Notes: generated by a model not told the origin, from the letters alone. Positions 52,475-61,028 are shown, counted from the stretch's first letter. The stretch is DNA of 64,000 nt from an uncultured Altererythrobacter sp. (GCA_913056125.1 CAJXNC010000001.1:310001-374000); one strand, 5' to 3'. Program-made: numbers and translations.

Positions 52475-52485
52475 GAAAATATGTA
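52465..52485. promoter_or_regulatory. Palindromic operator between peroxiredoxin and persulfide dioxygenase
   Basis: TACATAT-7 bases-ATATGTA is a perfect 7+7 inverted repeat, AT-rich as known BigR/SqrR-type boxes are. It covers the -10 region of the plus-strand promoter and lies 36 bases from the minus-strand peroxiredoxin start, so a bound repressor could silence both directions. The adjacent ArsR protein is the expected ligand. Confidence 0.6.
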
Positions 52486-52509
52486 ATTGTTTGAAGCGAG
52501 GTGAATCTC

Positions 52510-53436
52510 ATGACCGATACAAACCTGGAGCAGGCCACCAAGCTGGTCGAAGCTGCCGTCGCAGATCCCTCGAAGAAGCCTGAAATCGTCGGTTTCTTCG
52601 ACGAAGCGACTTATACCATTACCTATGTCGTGCATGACCCGGCTACAAGTGAAGCCGCGATCATCGACTCGGTACTCGATTACCGGCCCAATTCCGGACG
52701 CACGTCATTCGCGTCGGCGGACAAGGTTATCGAATATGTGAATTCGAAAAACCTGAAAGTGTCTTGGTTGCTCGAAACGCATGCGCACGCCGACCATCTC
52801 TCTGCGGCCCCCTATCTGCAGGAGAAGCTGGGAGGCAAGCTGGCGATCGGCAAGGCGATCACGACCGTGCAGGATGTGTTCGGCAAGCTCTTCAATGCCG
52901 GCACCGAATTCCAGCGCGATGGCTCGCAGTTCGATCACCTGTTCGAGGACGGCGACACTTTCAAGATCGGCACGCTCGATGCGGTCGCTCTGCATGTACC
53001 CGGCCATACGCCGGCCGATATCGCCTATGTGATCGGCGATGCCGTGTTCCTCGGCGATACCATGTTCATGCCCGACTATGGTACGGCGCGGGCAGACTTC
53101 CCCGGTGGCGATGCTCGCCAGCTGTTCAAGTCGATCAAGCGCCTGCTCGAGCTGCCGCGCGAAACGCGCCTGTTCATGTGCCATGACTACAAGGCGCCCG
53201 GACGCGATACCTATGCTTGGGAATCGACCGTCGGCGCGCAGCGCGATGGCAATGTCCATGTGCATGATGGTGTGGTCGAAGACGAGTTCGTCGAATGGCG
53301 GCAGGCACGCGATGCCACGCTGGACCTGCCCGAGCTGATCATGCCTTCCGTGCAGGTCAACATTCGCGGCGGACACATGCCGGCACCTGAAAGTAATGGT
53401 GTCAGCTACATCAAGATCCCGGTGAACGCGGTATGA
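52510..53436 (+). CDS. Persulfide dioxygenase-like MBL-fold hydrolase (ETHE1/Blh type)
   Basis: The 308-residue protein starts at ATG 52510 after GAGGTGA. It has the MBL motif THAHADH (90-96), VPGHTP (His166), GDTMF (Asp183) and MCHDY (His225), the ligand set of mononuclear-iron persulfide dioxygenases. The rhizobial Blh and ETHE1 groups oxidise glutathione persulfide to sulfite. It is the first gene of the sulfide operon and takes the product of the sulfide:quinone oxidoreductase encoded downstream. The start used is the ATG; a GTG nine bases upstream is less suited to the Shine-Dalgarno. Confidence 0.88.
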   Translation: MTDTNLEQATKLVEAAVADPSKKPEIVGFFDEATYTITYVVHDPATSEAAIIDSVLDYRPNSGRTSFASADKVIEYVNSKNLKVSWLLETHAHADHLSAAPYLQEKLGGKLAIGKAITTVQDVFGKLFNAGTEFQRDGSQFDHLFEDGDTFKIGTLDAVALHVPGHTPADIAYVIGDAVFLGDTMFMPDYGTARADFPGGDARQLFKSIKRLLELPRETRLFMCHDYKAPGRDTYAWESTVGAQRDGNVHVHDGVVEDEFVEWRQARDATLDLPELIMPSVQVNIRGGHMPAPESNGVSYIKIPVNAV

Positions 53437-53879
53437 TCCTGCCCGGTTTCCCTGACGCACAGCCGCTTGAAGGCCTGGTCGGCGGATTGCTGATCGGCCT
53501 GGCGGCGGCGATCATGCTGCTGGGAGCCGGGCGTATTGCTGGCGTCAGCGGATTGTTGGCGCGTGCCACCGGCATTGCCGATTCTGGTCCTCCCTGGATC
53601 ATGGCGCTTAATTTCGTGATTGGACTGGTGCTGGGCGGTCTGGCCTATGCACTGGTCTTTGGCCCGGTCGCGGCGAGCTATCCCCCCTCCCTCCCCCTGC
53701 TCGCCGCGGCCGGATTACTCGTCGGCTTCGGAACCCGCCTCGGAAGTGGCTGCACCAGCGGCCATGGCGTTTGCGGAATGGCGCGCCTCTCGCGCCGCTC
53801 GATCAGCGCCACCCTGGCCTTCATGGTGAGCGGTATCGTTACCGTTGCCGTGGTCAATGCGCTGGGAGGAGGCTGGTGA
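53433..53879 (+). CDS. YeeE/YedE-family (DUF395) half transporter, first half
   Basis: The 148-residue membrane protein has about four hydrophobic segments and the family motif GFGTRLGSGCTSGHGVCG with Cys107 and Cys114. YeeE proteins take up thiosulfate through a line of cysteines; half-size pairs (PmpA/PmpB type) in sulfide operons are thought to move sulfur species. It overlaps the persulfide dioxygenase by four bases and shares one base with the second half (TGATG). Confidence 0.86.
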   Translation: MILPGFPDAQPLEGLVGGLLIGLAAAIMLLGAGRIAGVSGLLARATGIADSGPPWIMALNFVIGLVLGGLAYALVFGPVAASYPPSLPLLAAAGLLVGFGTRLGSGCTSGHGVCGMARLSRRSISATLAFMVSGIVTVAVVNALGGGW

Positions 53880-54292
53880 TGAAGCAGCTTCTTGCCCTGA
53901 TTGCCGGAGTGGTTTTCGGCATCGGCCTTACCGTTTCGGGAATGACCGATCCTGCGCGCGTGCGCGGTTTCCTCGACTTGTTCGGCAATTGGGATCCGAC
54001 GCTCGCATTCGTGATGGGCGGGGCGCTGATCGTCATGGTCGTCGCCTGGCTGGTCCAGCCGCGCATGGTCCGGCCGCTCGTCGATACCAGCTGGCACCTG
54101 CCCGGTACGCGCCATCTCGATGGCAAGTTGCTGGGCGGTGCCGCGCTGTTCGGCGTTGGCTGGGGGCTGGGCGGTCTGTGCCCCGGTCCGGCGATCGCGT
54201 CGCTGGGGACCGCGCCGATGAGCGTTGCCGTCTTCGTGATCGCCATGATCGCTGGAATGTCGCTGCACCGTCTCGTCGCCGACAGGCTTTAA
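53879..54292 (+). CDS. YeeE/YedE-family half transporter, second half (DUF6691-like)
   Basis: The 137-residue membrane protein starts at ATG 53879, sharing a base with the previous stop. It has about four hydrophobic segments and GGLCPGPAIA with Cys101, the counterpart of the cysteine motif in the first half. The two halves would together form one transporter unit equal to full-length YeeE. Transport of thiosulfate, sulfite or sulfane sulfur is inferred from the operon. Confidence 0.85.
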   Translation: MKQLLALIAGVVFGIGLTVSGMTDPARVRGFLDLFGNWDPTLAFVMGGALIVMVVAWLVQPRMVRPLVDTSWHLPGTRHLDGKLLGGAALFGVGWGLGGLCPGPAIASLGTAPMSVAVFVIAMIAGMSLHRLVADRL

Positions 54293-54331
54293 AGAACGTC
54301 GCGGACCGGCTTTGATAAAGAGAGAAGAATA

Positions 54332-55558
54332 ATGACCGAGAGGAAATTCGATATCGTCGTGGTCGGCGCCGGTTCTGCTGGCGTTGCCACCGCAGCCAGC
54401 ATTTTGCGCCGTCGCCCGACACTCAGCGTCGCGCTGGTCGATGCCGCGCAGGAGCATTTCTACCAGCCGGGCTGGACCATGGTTGGCGGCGGCGTGTTCG
54501 ACGTGAAGGTCACCGGTCGCCCGATGAAGGACGTCATTCCGCGTGGTGCGGAATGGATTCAGCAGAATGTCGCCGGCTTCGAGCCGGAGAACAATTCCCT
54601 CACTACCATTGCAGGTGAAACGATTCGCTACGACCTTCTGATCGTCGCGCCGGGTATCAAGCTGGATTGGGGTCAGATCGAAGGTGTCGAGGAAACGCTC
54701 GGCAAGAATGGCGTGACTTCGAATTACCGCTACGACCTTGCTCCCTACACTTGGGAACTGGTCCAGGGCCTCAAGCAGGGCCGCGCCCTTTTCACCCAGC
54801 CGCCCATGCCGATCAAGTGTGCCGGCGCGCCGCAGAAAAGCATGTATCTCTCCTGCGACCACTGGCGCCGTTCGGGCGTGCTCGACAATATCGACGTGCA
54901 GTTTCGCAATGCCGGCGGCGTGCTTTTCGGGGTCAAGGAATATGTCCCCGCGCTGATGTCCTATGTCGAGAAATACGGAATCGACCTCGAGCTGGAGAGC
55001 AAGCTCGTCGCCGTGGACGGGCCGGGCAAGGTCGCGACCTTCGCCACAAAGGATGGCGAAGAGAAGGTCGAATTCGACATGATCCATGTCGTGCCCCCGC
55101 AGGTCGCACCCGATTTCATCCGAAATAGTCCGTTGGCTGCCGAAAGCGGATTTGTCGATGTCGATCAGTACAGCCTCCGGCACACCAAATACCCGAACGT
55201 CTTCGGACTTGGTGATGGCTGCAGCGCTCCCAATGCCAAGACTGCCGCTGCCGCGCGCAAGCAGGCGCCAGTGGTTGCGATCAACGCGCTCGCCGTGCTC
55301 GATGGCAAGGAGCCGACCGCCGCCTATGACGGCTATGGTTCGTGCCCGCTGACGGTGGAACGCGGCAAGATCGTGCTCGCCGAATTCGGCTATGGCGGCA
55401 AGCTGATGCCCAGTTTCCCGACCTGGTTGATTGACGGCACCAAGGCGCAGCGCCTGTCCTGGATCCTGAAGGCCGATGCGCTTCCCTGGATCTACTGGAA
55501 CGGCATGCTCAAGGGCCGCGAATGGCTCGCTGGTCCCGGCAATATGATTGCCCAATAA
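54332..55558 (+). CDS. Sulfide:quinone oxidoreductase (SQR)
   Basis: The 408-residue flavoprotein has the FAD site VVVGAGSAGVATAASI (9-24) and the mitochondrial-type (type II) SQR cysteines Cys163 (IKCAGAPQKS) and Cys338 (YGSCPL), plus YLSCDHW (Cys175) and GLGDGCSAPNAKTAAA for the FAD pyrophosphate. It oxidises sulfide and reduces quinone at the membrane, giving a persulfide for the dioxygenase encoded upstream. The C-terminal helices (SFPTWLIDGTK and on) are the expected membrane contact. Preceded by AAGAGAGAAGAA at good spacing. It is co-oriented with neighbours in the operon. Confidence 0.92.
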   Translation: MTERKFDIVVVGAGSAGVATAASILRRRPTLSVALVDAAQEHFYQPGWTMVGGGVFDVKVTGRPMKDVIPRGAEWIQQNVAGFEPENNSLTTIAGETIRYDLLIVAPGIKLDWGQIEGVEETLGKNGVTSNYRYDLAPYTWELVQGLKQGRALFTQPPMPIKCAGAPQKSMYLSCDHWRRSGVLDNIDVQFRNAGGVLFGVKEYVPALMSYVEKYGIDLELESKLVAVDGPGKVATFATKDGEEKVEFDMIHVVPPQVAPDFIRNSPLAAESGFVDVDQYSLRHTKYPNVFGLGDGCSAPNAKTAAAARKQAPVVAINALAVLDGKEPTAAYDGYGSCPLTVERGKIVLAEFGYGGKLMPSFPTWLIDGTKAQRLSWILKADALPWIYWNGMLKGREWLAGPGNMIAQ

Positions 55559-55582
55559 CAAGGAGCGCGGTCGCGTAGGATC

Positions 55583-57340
55583 ATGTTGCGACGCTATTTC
55601 CCGATCCTCGAATGGGGGGCGGAATATAACCGCCAGGTGCTGAGCGCCGACCTGCTGGCAGCAGTGATCGTCACGATCATGCTGATCCCGCAGAGCCTCG
55701 CCTATGCGTTGTTGGCGGGCCTTCCGCCCGTGGTGGGTCTCTACGCCTCGATCCTGCCGCTGGTCGCCTATGCGATCTTCGGAACCAGCCGTACGCTGGC
55801 CGTGGGGCCGGTCGCGGTCGTCTCGCTGATGACGGCGAGTGCGGCGGGCGCGGTGGCAGCGCAGGGCACGCCAGAATATCTCGAGGCGGCGATCACGCTG
55901 GCAGCGCTCTCTGGCGTTATGCTGGCGGTGCTCGGCTTCCTGCGCCTCGGTTTCCTTGCCAACCTGCTGTCCCACCCGGTCATTGCCGGCTTCATCACTG
56001 CGTCGGGCGTGCTCATCGCCACCAGCCAGGTGAAGCACATCTTCGGGATTTCGGGTGGCGGGGACAACTGGCCGGAAATGCTCGGCAATCTGGCCGCGAA
56101 CTTGCCCGATACCAATTTCTACACGCTCACCATCGGCGTGATTGCCACGGGCTTCCTGTTCTGGGTGCGCAAGGGCTTTACCCCGCTGCTGCGCCGTTTC
56201 GGCATGGGTGAACAGGCTGCTGGCATGACCTCCAAGGCAGGTCCGGTGATCGCCGTCATCCTGACGATCGTTGCCGTGATCCTACTCGGCCTTGCCGATA
56301 GGGGCGTGGCGCTGGTTGGCGCGGTGCCGCAGGGCCTTCCGCCCTTTGCGTTGCCGAGCACGGACATGGATCTGATCGCGCAGCTTTGGGTCCCGGCGTT
56401 GCTGATCTCGGTGATCGGCTTCGTGGAGAGCGTGTCGGTCGCGCAGACCCTCGCTGCCAAGCGGCGCCAGCGCATTTCGCCTGACCAGGAGCTGATTGGC
56501 CTGGGCGCATCGAATATCGCTTCGGCCATTTCCGGCGGCTATCCGGTAACGGGCGGTTTCGCCCGTTCGGTGGTGAATTTCGATGCTGGCGCGCAGACCC
56601 CGGCTGCAGGCGCTTATACGGCCGGCGGCATTGCGCTCGCCTCGCTCTTCCTCACGCCGCTGCTGTTCAACCTGCCCATCGCCACTTTGGCCGCGACGAT
56701 CATCGTCGCCGTGCTGAGCCTTGTCGATCTCAAGACGCCGGGCCGCTTGTGGAGGTATTCCAAGGCCGATTTCGCCGCACATATGGCGACCATCCTCATC
56801 ACCCTGCTGGCAGGCGTGGAAATGGGCGTGATTGCCGGCGTCAGCGTCGGCCTGCTGCTCTACCTTTGGAAGGCCTCCCGCCCGCATGCTGCGATCGTCG
56901 GTCGCGTTCCAGAGACCGAGCATTTCCGCAATGTCGAGCGGCACAAGGTCCTGACCCTGCCGCACCTCCTGTCGATCCGTATCGACGAGAGCCTGACCTA
57001 TCTCAACGCCCGCTGGCTCGAGGAATATGTCCTCGAGCGCGTGGCCGAGAAACCCGAGCTTCGGCACGTCATCCTGATGTGCAGCGCGGTCAATGCGATC
57101 GATGCCACCGGCCTCGAAAGCCTTGAGGCAATCAACCATCGCCTCGGCGATGGCGGGATCGGCCTGCACCTTTCCGAGGTGAAGGGGCCGGTGATGGATC
57201 GGCTCAAGGACACGCATTTCCTCGACGAACTCAACGGGCGCGTCTTCCTCTCGCAGGACCAGGCATGGTCCGAACTGGCGAGGGATAATGGCGAGCCTTC
57301 GCCCCCCAACGACCAATATCTAGCAAGAGGCCTGATCTGA
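55583..57340 (+). CDS. SulP-family anion permease with STAS domain
   Basis: The 585-residue protein has about 12-14 membrane helices (residues 20-430) with SulP signatures MLIPQSLAYALLAGLPPVVGLYAS and GGYPVTGGFARSVVNFDAGAQTP. A C-terminal STAS domain (about 445-560) contains VILMCSAVNAIDATGLESLE. SulP permeases carry sulfate, bicarbonate or other anions. In this operon export of the sulfate or sulfite made by sulfide oxidation is the likely job. Its stop shares a base with the small HTH gene (TGATGG). Confidence 0.88.
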   Translation: MLRRYFPILEWGAEYNRQVLSADLLAAVIVTIMLIPQSLAYALLAGLPPVVGLYASILPLVAYAIFGTSRTLAVGPVAVVSLMTASAAGAVAAQGTPEYLEAAITLAALSGVMLAVLGFLRLGFLANLLSHPVIAGFITASGVLIATSQVKHIFGISGGGDNWPEMLGNLAANLPDTNFYTLTIGVIATGFLFWVRKGFTPLLRRFGMGEQAAGMTSKAGPVIAVILTIVAVILLGLADRGVALVGAVPQGLPPFALPSTDMDLIAQLWVPALLISVIGFVESVSVAQTLAAKRRQRISPDQELIGLGASNIASAISGGYPVTGGFARSVVNFDAGAQTPAAGAYTAGGIALASLFLTPLLFNLPIATLAATIIVAVLSLVDLKTPGRLWRYSKADFAAHMATILITLLAGVEMGVIAGVSVGLLLYLWKASRPHAAIVGRVPETEHFRNVERHKVLTLPHLLSIRIDESLTYLNARWLEEYVLERVAEKPELRHVILMCSAVNAIDATGLESLEAINHRLGDGGIGLHLSEVKGPVMDRLKDTHFLDELNGRVFLSQDQAWSELARDNGEPSPPNDQYLARGLI

Positions 57341-57489
57341 TGGCGCAAATCGAAAACAAAGAAGAGAAGTGTCGCAAGATCGAGCGCCTGATCGCGAGCG
57401 GCATGGGTGTGACCGAAAGCTGCCGTGAAGTCGGCATCTCGGAAAAGACGCTCTATCGCTGGCGTGCTGGCCTGCGCAAAACCGCCTGA
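57340..57489 (+). CDS. 49-residue helix-turn-helix protein, last gene of the sulfide operon
   Basis: A small gene starts at an ATG fused to the SulP stop (TGATGG) and encodes 49 residues ending at a TGA. Its core, MGVTESCREVGISEKTLYRW, is a helix-turn-helix of the kind found at the N-terminus of IS3-type OrfA transposases. There is no catalytic part, no second ORF and no terminal repeat, so it is not an insertion sequence. It carries two cysteines (positions 11 and 28), one next to the HTH. It may be a small thiol-sensitive regulator or a domesticated transposase HTH; both are guesses. Confidence 0.6.
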   Translation: MAQIENKEEKCRKIERLIASGMGVTESCREVGISEKTLYRWRAGLRKTA

Positions 57490-57580
57490 GCCAGCCTTCA
57501 GTTACAGATATCACGATATGAAAGCGCGATTTTGCGGATGATTTTGCGCATTTTGGCCCAATTTGCGATGGCCTAGATAT

Positions 57581-57599
57581 TTCGATTAATGTAATCGAA
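57581..57599. promoter_or_regulatory. Palindrome upstream of the second peroxiredoxin
   Basis: TTCGATTA-ATG-TAATCGAA is a perfect 8+8 inverted repeat with a three-base centre, 63 bases before the peroxiredoxin ATG. A weak -10-like GATATT overlaps its left edge. The position suits an oxidant-responsive regulator site (for example LysR or MarR type), but no known consensus was matched. Confidence 0.5.
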
Positions 57600-57662
57600 T
57601 AATTGTGATGGCCGAATCGTCCGGCGGCGCGTATCTCTGTTGCACAGACAAAGGAGCCCCCA

Positions 57663-58292
57663 ATGACACTGCATATCGGAGACATCGCCCCCAACTTCAC
57701 CGTCGACTCTACGGTCGGCGAGATCAGCCTGCACGACTGGGCCGGAGACAGCTGGGTCTTCTTCTTCAGCCATCCGGCAGACTTCACCCCCGTCTGCACC
57801 ACGGAGATGGGCATGACCGCCCGCCTTGCCGACGAATTCGACAAGCGCAACACCAAGCCGCTCGGCCTCTCGACCGATACGGCCGACGAGCACCGCGCCT
57901 GGATCAAGGACGTGGACGAGACCCAGAACACCACGCTCAAGTTCCCGATCGTCGCCGATCCGGATCTCGAAATTGCCAAGCTCTACGACATGATCCACCC
58001 GGACCAGAGCGATACGGCAGCCGTGCGTTCGGTCTACATCATCGATCCGGACAAGAAGATCCGCCTGATGATGACCTACCCGATGAGCGTCGGTCGCAAT
58101 TTCGACGAGATCCTGCGCGTCATCGACAGCCTGCAGCTGTCCGACCGCGCTGGCGTAGTCACCCCGGCCAACTGGAACCCGGGCGATGAAGTGATCATCC
58201 CGCCTTCCATCCCCGATGAAAAGGCCAAGGAAATGTTCCCGCAGGGCTTCACCACCATCAAGCCTTACCTGCGCATGACCAAGGTCGATTGA
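57663..58292 (+). CDS. 1-Cys peroxiredoxin, Prx6 type (second copy)
   Basis: The 209-residue protein starts at an ATG with AAAGGAG upstream. It has the peroxidatic Cys45 in HPADFTPVCTTE and the extended C-terminal domain of Prx6-type enzymes (NWNPGDEVIIPPS, GFTTIKPYLRMTKV). It reduces hydroperoxides. It differs clearly from the copy at 51794 (for example in the C-terminal domain) so the two are paralogues, not a recent duplication. It has its own control region and is followed by a strong terminator, thus a single-gene unit. Confidence 0.9.
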   Translation: MTLHIGDIAPNFTVDSTVGEISLHDWAGDSWVFFFSHPADFTPVCTTEMGMTARLADEFDKRNTKPLGLSTDTADEHRAWIKDVDETQNTTLKFPIVADPDLEIAKLYDMIHPDQSDTAAVRSVYIIDPDKKIRLMMTYPMSVGRNFDEILRVIDSLQLSDRAGVVTPANWNPGDEVIIPPSIPDEKAKEMFPQGFTTIKPYLRMTKVD

Positions 58293-58303
58293 TCAACCCT
58301 CTT

Positions 58304-58359
58304 GGAACGCCCGCCGCATCCCTCCCCCCATCCCTCCTGCGGCGGGCGTTCCTCTTTCT
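58304..58359 (+). terminator. Rho-independent terminator after the peroxiredoxin
   Basis: A perfect 15-base GC-rich stem, GGAACGCCCGCCGCA against TGCGGCGGGCGTTCC with a 19-base loop, is followed by TCTTTCT. It ends the peroxiredoxin transcript and separates it from the quinol oxidase operon. Confidence 0.85.
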
Positions 58360-58414
58360 GTGACAAACCGGGCCCACACGTGTATCGGGCCAGCCAAGCA
58401 TCCAGGTGGTGACC

Positions 58415-59872
58415 ATGTTCGAGACTTTCGACGCCCTGTTGCTGGCGCGCATCCAGTTCGCCTTCACGGTAAGCTTCCACTTTATCTTCCCGGCCTTTTC
58501 GATCGGGCTGGCAAGCTATCTCGCGGTGCTGGAGGGCCTGTGGCTCAAGACCGGCAAGCCGGTCTATCTCGACCTGTTCAAATACTGGCTCAAGATTTTC
58601 GCCATCGCCTTTGCCATGGGCGTCGTCTCGGGCATCGTCATGTCTTACCAGTTCGGCACAAACTGGTCGGTCTTCTCCGATGTCGCAGGGCCGGTGATCG
58701 GCCCGCTCATGGCATACGAGGTGCTGACCGCATTCTTCCTTGAGGCAGGCTTCCTCGGCGTCATGCTGTTCGGCATGGAGAAGGTGGGAAAGAAGCTGCA
58801 CTTCTTCGCCACGCTCATGGTGGCTGCGGGCACCTTCGTTTCCGCCTTCTGGATCCTCTCGGTGAATAGCTGGATGCAGACGCCGACCGGATACGAACTG
58901 GCCGCCAACGGCCAATACCTGCCCGGCGAAAGCTGGGTCGAGATCATCTTCAATCCCAGCTTCCCCTACCGCCTCGTCCACACGGTGACGGCAGCATACC
59001 TCACCACCGCCTTCGTGGTTGGAGCGGTGGGTGCCTGGCACCTGCTGAAGGACAAGGCCAATCTCCACGCACGCAAGATGTTCTCCATGGCGATGTGGAT
59101 GGCGGCGCTGGTCGCTCCGGTGCAGATATTCGTGGGAGACCTCCACGGTCTCAACACGATGGAGCACCAGCCGCAAAAGGTCATGGCGATGGAGGGGCAC
59201 TATGAGAGCCACCCCGATGGCGCGCCCTTCTATGTCTTCGGTATTCCCAATGACGAGACGCAGCAACTCGACTGGGCGCTCGGCATTCCCAAGCTTTCCA
59301 GCTTCATCCTCAAGCACGATTTCAACGCGCCGCTGGACGGTCTCGACACCATCCCCGATGACGAGCAGCCGCCGGTCTTCCCGGTATTCTGGGCCTTCCG
59401 CATCATGGTCGCCATCGGCATGGCCATGCTCGGTATCGGTCTGTGGAGCCTCTTCGCACGTTGGCGCGGCAAGCTTTACGACTGGCCGCTAATGCACCGC
59501 GCGGCGCTCATCATGGGGCCATCGGGCTTCGTCGCGGTGATTGCCGGCTGGGTGACCACCGAGGTCGGCCGCCAGCCCTATACGATCTTCGGCCTGCTGC
59601 GCACGGCGGATTCAGCGAGCCCGCTCGATGCGCCGGCCGTGGCGGCAAGCCTGCTCGCTTTCGTTGTGGTCTATTTCACCGTCTTCTCGATCGGCACCTG
59701 GTACTTGCTGCGGCTGATGAAGGCACCGCCCAAGGCGCAGGAACTCGGAGCCAAGCGCGGCGATACAGGCCCGATCCGTACGGCGGGCATCACACCTGGA
59801 CCGACGCAAAATCCGGGCGAGGGGGACACGCTGCCGCAAAGCCTCCTCCTTCCGAAGGAGGACGGGCAATGA
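58415..59872 (+). CDS. cydA: Cytochrome bd-type (cyanide-insensitive) quinol oxidase subunit I
   Basis: The 485-residue protein starts at ATG 58415 (FETFDALLLARIQFAFTVSF), with GGTGGTG upstream. It contains the haem-binding FHFIFP histidine (His22), GWVTTEVGRQPY, and an otherwise standard nine-helix bd subunit I. Length and the short loop between helices 6 and 7 point to the CIO branch (CioA) and not the long-Q-loop enteric form. It oxidises ubiquinol and reduces oxygen in the membrane. Such oxidases withstand sulfide and cyanide, fitting the sulfide operon 1 kb upstream. A four-base overlap joins it to subunit II. Confidence 0.92.
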   Translation: MFETFDALLLARIQFAFTVSFHFIFPAFSIGLASYLAVLEGLWLKTGKPVYLDLFKYWLKIFAIAFAMGVVSGIVMSYQFGTNWSVFSDVAGPVIGPLMAYEVLTAFFLEAGFLGVMLFGMEKVGKKLHFFATLMVAAGTFVSAFWILSVNSWMQTPTGYELAANGQYLPGESWVEIIFNPSFPYRLVHTVTAAYLTTAFVVGAVGAWHLLKDKANLHARKMFSMAMWMAALVAPVQIFVGDLHGLNTMEHQPQKVMAMEGHYESHPDGAPFYVFGIPNDETQQLDWALGIPKLSSFILKHDFNAPLDGLDTIPDDEQPPVFPVFWAFRIMVAIGMAMLGIGLWSLFARWRGKLYDWPLMHRAALIMGPSGFVAVIAGWVTTEVGRQPYTIFGLLRTADSASPLDAPAVAASLLAFVVVYFTVFSIGTWYLLRLMKAPPKAQELGAKRGDTGPIRTAGITPGPTQNPGEGDTLPQSLLLPKEDGQ

Positions 59873-60870
59873 GCATTGACCTGACAGTGATCTGGGCGCT
59901 GATCATCGCCTTCGGCATCTTCGCCTATGTGGTGATGGACGGCTTCGACCTCGGCATCGGCATCCTCTTCCCGGCATTCCAGCCGGGCGAGGGCCGAAAC
60001 CGGGCGATGAATTCCATCGCGCCTTTCTGGGACGGTAACGAAACCTGGCTGGTGCTGGGCGGGGGCGGGCTCTTCGCCGCCTTTCCGCTGGCCTATGCGA
60101 TCATCCTTCCGGCCACCTACCCGCTGGTCATCGCCATGCTCCTCGGCCTCGTCTTTCGCGGTGTCGCCTTCGAATATCGCTGGCGCGACGAGAAGCATCG
60201 CCCCGCATGGGACATGGCCTTTTCGCTCGGCTCGCTGGTCGCCGCGCTGTCGCAGGGCATGATCCTTGGCGCGCTGCTGCAGGGGATCGAGGTGCAGGAC
60301 CGCGCCTATGCCGGGAGCTGGTTCGACTGGCTGACGCCCTATACGCTGCTGACCGGTCTCGGCACGGTGGCAGGCTATGCGCTATTGGGTGCATGCTGGC
60401 TCTACTGGCGGCTTGATGGCGGGGTGCAGGACAAGGCGAGGCGGCTGGCCCGCCGCGCAGCGCTAGCCACCATCGTGCTGATGGGCGCGGTGAGCCTCTA
60501 TAATGTCGCCTTGCGCCCGGAATATGCAGAGCGTTGGCTGACCGCGCCCGAACTCTATTACCTGCTTCCGCTGCCGATCCTCACCGGCGTGGTGGCGATC
60601 TGGTTGCTACGCTCGCTTTCCAAGGGTGGCGAAGCCACGCCTTTCTGGCTTTCGCTGGCGCTTTTCCTGCTGGGCATGGCCGGATTGGGCGTGACCATTT
60701 GGCCGAACGTCGTGCCGCCCGATGTGACCATCTGGGACGCCGCTGCCCCGCATAGCAGCCAGGTCTTCATGCTCATCGGTGTGGCGATCACCATGCCGCT
60801 GATCGTGGGCTATACCGCCTGGGCCTATTGGGTCTTCCGCGGCAAGGTCGGCAAGGAAGGGTACCATTGA
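59869..60870 (+). CDS. cydB: Cytochrome bd-type quinol oxidase subunit II
   Basis: The 333-residue protein starts at ATG 59869 with AAGGAGG upstream, overlapping subunit I by four bases. It has VVMDGFDLGIGILFP near the N-terminus, the NGNETWLV-like WDGNETWLVLGGGGLFAAFP, and eight to nine helices ending in YWVFRGKV. It pairs with subunit I and supports haem d. Its stop shares a base with the small third gene (TGATG), as in other cio/cyd operons. Confidence 0.92.
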   Translation: MSIDLTVIWALIIAFGIFAYVVMDGFDLGIGILFPAFQPGEGRNRAMNSIAPFWDGNETWLVLGGGGLFAAFPLAYAIILPATYPLVIAMLLGLVFRGVAFEYRWRDEKHRPAWDMAFSLGSLVAALSQGMILGALLQGIEVQDRAYAGSWFDWLTPYTLLTGLGTVAGYALLGACWLYWRLDGGVQDKARRLARRAALATIVLMGAVSLYNVALRPEYAERWLTAPELYYLLPLPILTGVVAIWLLRSLSKGGEATPFWLSLALFLLGMAGLGVTIWPNVVPPDVTIWDAAAPHSSQVFMLIGVAITMPLIVGYTAWAYWVFRGKVGKEGYH

Positions 60871-61028
60871 TGCCCTCAAGCAACGAAGTGATAGGGCAGA
60901 CCAAGAAGCCGCTGGCTGAGGAGTCTCCGCTCTGGAAGCGCCTTGCCTGGATGGCGGCGATCTGGGCTGGCAGCGTCGCAACCTTGGGTGTGGTTGCCTG
61001 GCTCCTTCGCCTGTGGATCGCTCCCTGA
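60870..61028 (+). CDS. DUF2474 small membrane subunit of the bd oxidase
   Basis: The 52-residue protein starts at the ATG fused to the subunit II stop. It has a basic/polar N-terminus and one membrane helix within LWKRLAWMAAIWAGSVATLG, the pattern of DUF2474 proteins that follow cio/cydAB genes. These are thought to be a stabilising third subunit like CydX. It is too short to have other clear motifs; operon position gives most of the confidence. Confidence 0.8.
   Translation: MPSSNEVIGQTKKPLAEESPLWKRLAWMAAIWAGSVATLGVVAWLLRLWIAP

Noticed and set aside
53678-56038. 786-codon minus-strand frame
   Set aside because: It runs antisense through the YeeE halves and SQR, which have intact motifs, and its translation is histidine/arginine-rich without domains.
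57340-57489. Remnant of an IS3-family insertion sequence
   Set aside because: No orfB or integrase motif, no terminal repeats, and the start is precisely fused to the SulP stop; kept as a small gene instead, with the transposase origin noted.
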